The notes under the pieces: model-generated
What the model saw: the letters and a program-made list of their open reading frames with translations, nothing else
Database searches by the model: none
What the model was told of the DNA's origin: nothing
In this document: in pieces, positions 1-5,393 of the stretch
Numbering within the stretch: position 1 is the stretch's first letter
Layout: each line of letters starts with the position of its first letter
Translations under genes and position numbers: made by a program
Origin: a virus
Length of the DNA stretch: 24,596 bases
Reading direction: 5' to 3' (one strand)
Virus record (IMG/VR): IMGVR_UViG_3300021957_000291
Span: 1-24,596 of that record

Positions 1-163
1 AAAAGTAAGAGCAGATATGTTTGAGCCAGAATCTTATGAGTATGCAGACCCGCATGGCGGATGGTTATATGCAGACTTTAAAGCTGACAAACCAAGAAGG
101 TACAGTTATGACAAGAGTACCAAAGAATATATTGACAAAGGTCAATACGAGTTGAAAAACTAA
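1..163 (+). CDS. C-terminal fragment of an upstream head gene (unidentified)
   Basis: An open frame runs in from the left edge and stops at TAA 161-163, giving the last 53 residues of a protein. The piece is charged and aromatic (EPESYEYADPHGGW near its start, ending GQYELKN) and has no motif I recognise. Its TAA shares its last base with the ATG of the next gene (TAATG), so the two are translationally coupled. Because scaffold and capsid genes follow closely, it is probably a portal or a minor head (MuF-like) protein; this rests only on gene order. Confidence 0.55.
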   Translation, partial: KVRADMFEPESYEYADPHGGWLYADFKADKPRRYSYDKSTKEYIDKGQYELKN

Positions 164-585
164 TGATTATTTCGTGCTTAATAGGAATTGCGGCAATCAC
201 GCCGCAATTTTTATCTGACTATCAAGATTGTAAATGGTATCAAGAAGCAGCATATCACACACAAGAATATCATCACGCGTTTGAACTATATCTTAAAGAA
301 GAAGATTATTTATGGGCTATTGCAACAACCTTCTGCGAATCTTCTGGAAATCAATATGCAGTATCTTCTGCTAACGCTAAAGGAATCTGGCAATATCTTA
401 AAAAAACTGAAAAATGGATTGAATCAAAAGTTGGAGAAAATCTAAATCCATTTAATCCTTACGATGCAACCTATATGACTTCATGGTTATTACGTAATGA
501 CAAAAATCCTAAAAGACATTGGAACGAATCCAAACATTGTTGGAATAAAAACATACCCAAAAACTCATATACTTTACACTATTAG
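163..585 (+). CDS. Lysozyme/lytic transglycosylase-like protein
   Basis: 140 aa. The first ~12 residues are hydrophobic (MIISCLIGIAAI), possibly a weak export or membrane signal, though without the usual positive N-terminus. Residues ~50-80 carry the signature of the SLT lysozyme-like fold: AIATTFCESSG, with E59 as probable catalytic acid, then AKGIWQY in the place of the usual G-(L/I)-x-Q segment. The C-terminus has HWNESKHCW. The role would be cleavage of peptidoglycan, either locally during DNA entry or as a lysis helper. It overlaps the upstream stop codon and lies just before the scaffold gene, so it is expressed with head genes rather than with the endolysin at 17069. At 140 aa it is close to a bare catalytic domain. 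The assignment is from motif pattern only. Confidence 0.6.
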   Translation: MIISCLIGIAAITPQFLSDYQDCKWYQEAAYHTQEYHHAFELYLKEEDYLWAIATTFCESSGNQYAVSSANAKGIWQYLKKTEKWIESKVGENLNPFNPYDATYMTSWLLRNDKNPKRHWNESKHCWNKNIPKNSYTLHY

Positions 586-608
586 GTCTAATATATAGCA
601 GTAAGCAC

Positions 609-629
609 TACATCGACAGGTTCGATGTA
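609..629 (+). promoter_or_regulatory. Perfect 8-bp hairpin in the leader of the scaffold gene
   Basis: TACATCGA (609-616), loop CAGGT, TCGATGTA (622-629) form a perfect inverted repeat in the 71-nt gap before the scaffold start. No T-run follows, so it is not a standard terminator. It could be an mRNA processing or stability element, or an operator. Confidence 0.45.
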
Positions 630-656
630 TTTAGACAACTAACAGGAGTAGTGATA

Positions 657-1331
657 ATGTCAGAAAATGAGCAAGCTGAACAAGTGCAAGAAGATACCCA
701 AGTAGATAGCGCAGCTGAAAACGTAGATGTTGAAGTTGCAGTTACATCTGATGAAGCGGTAGTCGATGGCGACAATTCTTCTAATGATGAACTTGATAAG
801 CGAATACAGAGGGCGAACAAAGAAGCTGCAAAGTTTAGAGTTGAGAAAAAAGAAACTGAAGAGAAGTATGACTCTTTAATTCAGAATCTTGGTAAAGCTT
901 TAGGTTTTGTAGAAGAAGATAATGCTAACAACGCAGAAGCTTTAGCGGAAAAAGTGGAGAAGCTGCAAAGTGAAAACACTAGCTTAAAGTTAATGCAAGC
1001 ATTTGGCAACGTTGTTAAGACTGAAGGCGCAGATGAAGAGCTAACATGGTCTTACTTGATGGCTAAAGGTCAGTTAACAGAACTAGATGTAGATGATACA
1101 GAACTTAGTTCTAAATTAGCTGAACTTGTAAAAGTAGCAGTTGAGAGTAAACCAGCATTAGCAGCATCTGAAGCTTCCACTTCAGTTGCAAAGAGTGGTT
1201 CGGATATGAGTACAAGTTCTCAACCACTTGATACAGAATCAAGGATTAGACAACTTGAAGCTGATAAGAAAATGAAGGAAGCAAGGGCATTAAAAACCCA
1301 AAGACTTTTAGAGCTTACAAAAGAGCAATAA
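657..1331 (+). CDS. Capsid scaffolding protein
   Basis: 224 aa, very acidic N-terminus (first ~45 residues rich in E, D, V), then a long helical coiled-coil stretch (about 45-115, many K/E with heptad leucines), and a more basic C-terminus ending LLELTKEQ. This composition, together with a position directly before the major capsid gene, is typical of scaffolding proteins, which direct procapsid assembly and then leave or are degraded. I place the start at ATG 657 rather than GTG 651: the AGGAG at 644-648 is 8 nt from 657 but only 2 nt from 651. No separate maturation protease is visible in this window; it may lie upstream. Confidence 0.82.
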   Translation: MSENEQAEQVQEDTQVDSAAENVDVEVAVTSDEAVVDGDNSSNDELDKRIQRANKEAAKFRVEKKETEEKYDSLIQNLGKALGFVEEDNANNAEALAEKVEKLQSENTSLKLMQAFGNVVKTEGADEELTWSYLMAKGQLTELDVDDTELSSKLAELVKVAVESKPALAASEASTSVAKSGSDMSTSSQPLDTESRIRQLEADKKMKEARALKTQRLLELTKEQ

Positions 1332-1378
1332 AAGATAAGTATTAATTTAACAAGTTGATTAGAAGGAGATAACCAGAA

Positions 1379-2347
1379 ATGGCAGGAATCACAGGACAAG
1401 GTACAACTTTTAACCTTCCAAATTACGTGGGAGATTTATTTGAGTTGACACCTTCCGACACACCATTTTTGTCGCTAATCGGTGGATTAAGTGGTGGCGA
1501 AAGCACTACTTCTCCAACCTTCCAATGGCAAGCTTATGATTTGAGAAGCGCAGGGCAAAACGTAGCACTTGAAGGCGCATCAGCACCAACTGCTGAAGCA
1601 AGAGTAAGAGCTAACTATTTTAACATCTGCCAAATTCATCAAGAAGTGATTGAAGTAAGTTATTCAAAACTTGCAGCTATTGGCGCATTTAGTGGCGAAA
1701 ATATACAAGGAGATAATCCAGTAACAAACGAAATGGATTTTCAAGTAGAGCAAATGCTAAAGCAAATCGCAAGAGATGCAGAGTATTCATTCTTACAAGG
1801 AACATTTGTAGACCCAGCAGACAATACATCTGAAAGAAAAACCAGAGGTATTTTAGAAGCTGCTGGAAACATCGTTTATAACGATGATGCAGGAGATGGT
1901 ACTGGTACAGACCAAGCATTAACCGAAGATGGAGTCTTAGACTTAATGCAAGCAATATGGGAAGATGGCGGAATCGCAGTTTCAGAAACCGCAACACTCA
2001 TGGCTAACGCTAACGTAAAAAGACAATTAACAGATATTTTTGTTACTGACAAAAACTATCGTGAAGAGTCAAGAAACGTTGCAGGAGTAAACGTAACAAC
2101 AATAGAAACTGATTTTGGTAAAGTTAACGTTCTTTTGAACAGACACATGCCAACAACCGAATTAATGGTAGTTTCTGCTGAACTATGTTCTCCAGTATTC
2201 ATGAACGTTCCAGATAAGGGATTCTTATTTGTTGAGCCACTTGCAAAAGATGGCGCTTCAGAGAAGTTCCAAATCTATGGAGAAATTGGATTGAAATATG
2301 GAAATCCAAACGCACATGGAAAAATTACAGATATTGCTGCGGTCTAA
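1379..2347 (+). CDS. Major capsid protein (HK97-fold)
   Basis: 322 aa, preceded by a strong ribosome binding site (AAGGAGAT, ~1363-1370). The N-terminus has NLPNYVGDLFELTPSDTPFL, a pattern seen in phage major capsid proteins of the type grouped with the SU10/DUF5309 capsids; a TPFLSLIG stretch and a moderately acidic sequence without N-terminal coiled coil follow. It forms the icosahedral shell after assembly on the upstream scaffold. The C-terminus (YGEIGLKYGNPNAHGKI) resembles the final strand region of such proteins. It is followed at once by a terminator (2369), as expected for the most abundantly made protein. The specific subfamily is from memory of sequence patterns. Confidence 0.85.
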   Translation: MAGITGQGTTFNLPNYVGDLFELTPSDTPFLSLIGGLSGGESTTSPTFQWQAYDLRSAGQNVALEGASAPTAEARVRANYFNICQIHQEVIEVSYSKLAAIGAFSGENIQGDNPVTNEMDFQVEQMLKQIARDAEYSFLQGTFVDPADNTSERKTRGILEAAGNIVYNDDAGDGTGTDQALTEDGVLDLMQAIWEDGGIAVSETATLMANANVKRQLTDIFVTDKNYREESRNVAGVNVTTIETDFGKVNVLLNRHMPTTELMVVSAELCSPVFMNVPDKGFLFVEPLAKDGASEKFQIYGEIGLKYGNPNAHGKITDIAAV

Positions 2348-2368
2348 GTAGTAATACATTTTAAGTTA

Positions 2369-2404
2369 AGACCATCCATTAAATTGGGTGGTCTTTTCTT
2401 TTTA
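2369..2404 (+). terminator. Rho-independent terminator after the capsid gene
   Basis: AGACCATCC (2369-2377) pairs with GGGTGGTCT (2386-2394), 9 bp including one G-T pair, 8-nt loop, followed by TTTCTTTTTA. It lies 22 nt after the capsid stop codon and probably sets the capsid mRNA apart from the connector genes. Confidence 0.8.
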
Positions 2405-2409
2405 TGGGT

Positions 2410-2415
2410 TATAAT
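2410..2415 (+). promoter_or_regulatory. -10 box of a leaderless promoter
   Basis: TATAAT at 2410-2415 is followed by 6 nt (CACAAC) and then ATG 2422. No ribosome binding site lies between, so transcription would start at or next to the ATG. No convincing -35 box is seen. It restarts transcription right after the capsid terminator. Confidence 0.55.
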
Positions 2416-2421
2416 CACAAC

Positions 2422-2562
2422 ATGGATTTTATAGATGATAAAGGTATCATTCATAAAGGTTTTAATGTTAAACAAGCTTTAAAGTTTGGATGGAAACCAG
2501 TAAGTGATGCTGACAAAATAGAAGTTAAAGAAGAAGTTTCAGTTAAAGCAGAAGAAGAATGA
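2422..2562 (+). CDS. Small unknown protein after the capsid gene
   Basis: 46 aa, starting MDFIDDKGIIHKGFNV and ending in an acidic EEVSVKAEEE tail. Not recognised. The start lies 6 nt downstream of a TATAAT box and lacks a ribosome binding site, so it appears leaderless. Its TGA overlaps the ATG of the next gene (ATGA, 2559-2562), which argues that it is really translated. Position between capsid and connectors suggests a minor head or head-completion role, but nothing in the sequence shows it. Confidence 0.6.
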   Translation: MDFIDDKGIIHKGFNVKQALKFGWKPVSDADKIEVKEEVSVKAEEE

Positions 2563-2741
2563 GCTGGTACATGCTTAATGGCGAAGCCATTTTTTTTGAG
2601 GATGATTCTTTAATACCTAAGCACATGCGTAAAAAGATTGAATCTATCGAAGCACCAGATAAAGCTGGCGGGGCATGGAAAACTAAAACTGGAAAAAGAA
2701 GAGCTGCACCACAAAAGTTAAAGAGTATAGAGGAAGAGTAG
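2559..2741 (+). CDS. Small unknown head-module protein
   Basis: 60 aa: an N-terminal SWYMLNGEAIFFEDD stretch, then a basic and alanine-rich C-terminal half (KTKTGKRRAAPQK). Not recognised. ATGA coupling with the gene before it and a 1-nt gap to the next gene place it firmly in the connector operon. The basic tail could bind DNA or the acidic tail of its neighbour; this is inference. Confidence 0.6.
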   Translation: MSWYMLNGEAIFFEDDSLIPKHMRKKIESIEAPDKAGGAWKTKTGKRRAAPQKLKSIEEE

Positions 2742-2742
2742 T

Positions 2743-3189
2743 ATGCCAAATAAAGTTTATTTAAGACCAAGTTACTGCACAGTTGCGGAATATGAAAGTA
2801 TTACTGGTGGTAACGCTACACAAGAAACAGTAACATTAGCAAAGCTTCAAATTGCATCAGATATATTAGATTTTCACATTAATGTTGCATTTAAAATTGA
2901 TACTGAAGGCAACCCAACTAATACAGATGTTCACGATATTTTAAGAGATGCAACTGCATTTCAGATGCAATATATGGTCGAGTTAGGTATTGATGATTTC
3001 GATATGTTAGAACTTCATGGAAAAATATCTTTAGGTTCACTTCAATTAGATAAAGCACCAGATGATTTAGCACCAAGAGCAAAAAGAATTTTAGTTAATC
3101 ATGGCTTCTATGGCTATAGGTCAGCAATCTTTTACAACTATGATGACAGTTTACCTAAAGCGATTACCGATGACCAAGTGTATGAATAA
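2743..3189 (+). CDS. Head-tail connector (adaptor) protein
   Basis: 148 aa. The N-terminal CTVAEYESITGG motif and the following helices (VTLAKLQIASDILDFHI, DILRDATAFQMQYM) match the pattern of the gp6/gp15-like head-tail adaptor family, in which an all-helical protein docks under the portal ring. Length is normal for the family. A GAGGAAGAG ribosome binding site precedes it, and its stop overlaps the next start (TAATG). It is the first of four connector/completion genes in the order usual for siphoviruses: adaptor, stopper, gp10-like, tail terminator. Confidence 0.7.
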   Translation: MPNKVYLRPSYCTVAEYESITGGNATQETVTLAKLQIASDILDFHINVAFKIDTEGNPTNTDVHDILRDATAFQMQYMVELGIDDFDMLELHGKISLGSLQLDKAPDDLAPRAKRILVNHGFYGYRSAIFYNYDDSLPKAITDDQVYE

Positions 3190-3536
3190 TGGTACAGTAT
3201 CACAATATAATTTCGCCATTATTAACAATGAAGGTGTCAAGATATTCTAAACAAGGTTCTTCTGCTTATGGAGAAGTTTACGAAACCGCAGAAGATGAGT
3301 TTAGATGTCGAATAGAACCATCTAAAAAAAGAATCAGTACAGATACAGGCGATGAAAGAATTACAAGCGCTAGATTATTTTGTAAAGGTACACAAGACAT
3401 AAACGTTGGCGATAAAATTGTTTGGTCAGATGGAGATGAAGGTTCTATAACTTATTACGTATTAGGTGTAGATACCATAATGGGTTTTACCCACATATCA
3501 CACAAAGAAGTAGATTTAGGATTAGATTCTAACTAA
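3189..3536 (+). CDS. Head-tail stopper (head closure) protein
   Basis: 115 aa, beta-rich, with a conserved-looking core CRIEPSKKRISTDTGDE and a G-D-K-I turn (INVGDKIVW) typical of the small beta-barrel head-closure proteins. It would plug the connector until the tail binds. Coupled at both ends by TAATG. An internal ATG at 3228 exists, but the start/stop overlap favours 3189. The call depends largely on gene order and size. Confidence 0.6.
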   Translation: MVQYHNIISPLLTMKVSRYSKQGSSAYGEVYETAEDEFRCRIEPSKKRISTDTGDERITSARLFCKGTQDINVGDKIVWSDGDEGSITYYVLGVDTIMGFTHISHKEVDLGLDSN

Positions 3537-3892
3537 TGGCTAAGTATTACAACGTTAAGTGGTTCGGAGATGATGTCCGCAAAAAGGTTCTTACTGCGCA
3601 AGAAAAAGCAGTTACTTTAGGTTTAGAATTTATTAAGCAAGAATCTATAAAAGTAGTTCCAAAAGATACTGGTATGTTAGAGAAATCTGCTGGAGTAAAA
3701 CTTGTTAATCAAGATAACAAAACAACTGGTTATGTTTATTACGACACACCCTACGCAATTAAACAACACGAAGAGTTAGGGTACAGACACGCAGAAGGTC
3801 GTATAGCTAAATACTTAGAGCTTCCTTTACAACAAAACTCCAAAAATGCGTTAGAGATTATGAAGAGAGTTATGAAGGGGGATATTAAATAA
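3536..3892 (+). CDS. HK97 gp10-like head-tail joining protein
   Basis: 118 aa. Contains the recognisable sequence of the HK97-gp10/minor-capsid family: VVPKDTGMLEKSAGV near residue 40-54, then VYYDTPYAIKQHEE (about 67-80) and GRIAKYLELP. The family sits at the head-tail junction and helps complete tails. Length is normal. TAATG overlaps on both sides couple it to the stopper and the tail terminator. Confidence 0.78.
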   Translation: MAKYYNVKWFGDDVRKKVLTAQEKAVTLGLEFIKQESIKVVPKDTGMLEKSAGVKLVNQDNKTTGYVYYDTPYAIKQHEELGYRHAEGRIAKYLELPLQQNSKNALEIMKRVMKGDIK

Positions 3893-4314
3893 TGTTAGCT
3901 TCAGAAGTAGCAGAGTGGATAGGCGACAATATAACATCATGTAGTTTTGATACTACTGGAGTTAGTGGTAATGTTTTTATTTCAGTTATGCCAGATAGTC
4001 CAGATACAGTAGTTATGGTAAGCGAGTATGGCGGTACTGGAGATGACTTGAATCCATTTAGCGATATAAATGTTCAATGTAGAGTTCGTGGTACTAAAGA
4101 CCCAAGAGTAAGTTATAACATAGCAAAAGAAATCTATGATGAATTGTTAGGACTTACAAATACTACGCTAATATTTAGTGGTAGTCGTGTTATAAAAGTT
4201 ATTGCGCAAAACACGCCAATAGACATTGGTCGTGATGACAATGGCAGGCACGAATGGACAGTCAATTTTCAAATTGAAGTCTATGATGAAGGAAGTAACA
4301 GAAGTTACAATTAG
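3892..4314 (+). CDS. Tail terminator protein
   Basis: 140 aa. Pattern of the tail-terminator/minor-capsid family: an N-terminal helix (ASEVAEWIGDNI), a central VQCRVRGTKDPRVSYNIAKEIYDELLGL segment in several short conserved blocks, and the C-terminal IDIGRDDNGRHEWTVNFQI block. These proteins form a hexamer that caps the tail tube and fixes its attachment to the head. It is coupled to the gp10-like gene and followed by the tail tube gene, the usual order. Confidence 0.75.
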   Translation: MLASEVAEWIGDNITSCSFDTTGVSGNVFISVMPDSPDTVVMVSEYGGTGDDLNPFSDINVQCRVRGTKDPRVSYNIAKEIYDELLGLTNTTLIFSGSRVIKVIAQNTPIDIGRDDNGRHEWTVNFQIEVYDEGSNRSYN

Positions 4315-4331
4315 TTAATAGGAGAGAATAG

Positions 4332-4760
4332 ATGGCAAATGCAAAAGTAGCAGCTAAAACTGCTTCATGGGAAGCATCCACAGATGGTGGGGGAACTTAT
4401 ACCAGTATTAATGGTATAACTGACTTCTCAATGTCTAACAGTCCAACTGATGCTGATGTAACTGATTTTGGTAGCGGAACTGCAACCGAGCATAAAGTAA
4501 TTAGAAGAGCTATTGAGTTTTCACTCAATGGATTCTGGCTAGAAGATGATAGCACAGGCGCTATAGATGCTGGTCAAGAAGTTCTTTATGATAATGGTAA
4601 AGCAGATGCTGCAATCAATTTCAAGTTAACAACAGATGGTGGTTCAACTATTGAATTTTCTGGCACATGTGTATTCACACTTGCTGGAGATGTCAATAAC
4701 GTTATGACATGGAGTGCTACTATCAGAGCAACAGGCGCAGTAACATATACTGACGTTTAG
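4332..4760 (+). CDS. Major tail (tube) protein
   Basis: 142 aa, beta-rich and short, a single tube domain without an added immunoglobulin-like domain. Features: a start MANAKVAAKTASWE, GITDFSMSNSPTDADVTDF, then a GFWLEDDSTG loop and a C-terminal MTWSATIRATGAVTY strand pair, all in keeping with siphovirus tube proteins. A strong ribosome binding site (AGGAGAG) precedes it, fitting high expression. The position between tail terminator and tail chaperones supports the call. Confidence 0.82.
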   Translation: MANAKVAAKTASWEASTDGGGTYTSINGITDFSMSNSPTDADVTDFGSGTATEHKVIRRAIEFSLNGFWLEDDSTGAIDAGQEVLYDNGKADAAINFKLTTDGGSTIEFSGTCVFTLAGDVNNVMTWSATIRATGAVTYTDV

Positions 4761-4776
4761 TAGTTAGGTAGTAAAT

Positions 4777-5142
4777 ATGAGTGGCGAGTTTAAAGACTTC
4801 GATGCTGCATGGGCAGAGAAGCAAGAAGAACCCATTAAATACAAAATATTTGATGTAACTTATGAAGTACCAGCGACTATTTCTGCTGCGTTCATGTTGG
4901 AAATTACAAAAATTTCAGCAGGCAAAGGCGCAGATGAGCAACTTGGGGCTAATGATATAGGCGGATTATTAAACGCTTTATTTGGCAAACAAGTAATAGA
5001 TGACTGGCTTAACAAAGGGATGACCCTACCACAATTAAATGATGTCTTACAAGATATACTTGAAAGATATGGATTAGTAGGCGGTGGTGTTGACCCAAAA
5101 GTGAAAGCGCAGCAGAAAAACAAATCCGACAAGGACAAGTAA
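4777..5142 (+). CDS. Tail assembly chaperone (G-type)
   Basis: 121 aa, the shorter product of a chaperone pair that coats the tape measure protein before tube polymerisation. It starts MSGEFKDFDAAWAEK, has a helical middle (DDWLNKGMTLPQLNDVLQDI) and a lysine-rich end. It carries a -1 slippery site at codons 107-108 (5094-5100), so a fraction of ribosomes should make a 204-aa fusion with the next frame. Its position between tube and tape measure genes is the standard one. Only a weak ribosome binding site is visible. Confidence 0.8.
   Translation: MSGEFKDFDAAWAEKQEEPIKYKIFDVTYEVPATISAAFMLEITKISAGKGADEQLGANDIGGLLNALFGKQVIDDWLNKGMTLPQLNDVLQDILERYGLVGGGVDPKVKAQQKNKSDKDK
5094..5100 (+). promoter_or_regulatory. 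-1 ribosomal frameshift site CCCAAAA
   Basis: The heptamer C CCA AAA is in the correct phase (gaC CCA AAA) for simultaneous -1 slippage of two tRNAs. The -1 frame has a TGA at 5091-5093, immediately upstream, and is then open to 5390. Slippage at this place therefore joins the two frames with no room to spare. Confidence 0.8.
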
Positions 5143-5390
5143 AGAAGTTCTTCCAAAATTGGACTTCTATTGAAGCTGATTTTCAAAGAGAGTATCGAAT
5201 AGATTTAATGTCAGAATTAAAGTCTGGCATGTCGTGGCGCAGGTTCATTTTGTTATATAATTGTTTAAGCAGCGCAAGCGTAACTGTAGAGTTACATAAG
5301 TATGAACAACAGAAAGTACAAAGTGGACAAAGTGAAATTACATCAAGTAAGCAACTGGATAAATTTCTTAAACAACAGTTTGGAGATTAG
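5100..5390 (+). CDS. Frameshift extension of the tail assembly chaperone (T-type)
   Basis: This frame is reached by -1 slippage at 5094-5100 and adds 96 residues (from SESAAEKQ to KQQFGD) to 108 residues of the G-type protein, for a fusion of about 204 aa. The extension contains REYRIDLMSELKSGMSWRRF, the same kind of IDL...L..SWRR.. block I know from chaperones of actinobacterial phages. There is an internal ATG at 5208 that could give a 60-aa product, but no ribosome binding site precedes it and the block upstream of it (from 5100) looks conserved, so expression by frameshift is the better reading. Confidence 0.78.
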   Translation, partial: SESAAEKQIRQGQVKKFFQNWTSIEADFQREYRIDLMSELKSGMSWRRFILLYNCLSSASVTVELHKYEQQKVQSGQSEITSSKQLDKFLKQQFGD

Positions 5391-5393
5391 CTA

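Noticed and set aside
651-656. GTG 651 as start of the scaffold gene
   Set aside because: Only 2 nt from the ribosome site; ATG 657 has the proper 8-nt spacing.
1689-1997. 102-aa minus-strand frame inside the capsid gene
   Set aside because: Antisense shadow of a well-supported gene; no ribosome site, and an unlikely leucine/arginine-rich composition.
5208-5390. Independent 60-aa gene starting at ATG 5208
   Set aside because: No ribosome site, and the conserved-looking frame begins earlier at the CCCAAAA slip site; better read as the frameshift extension.
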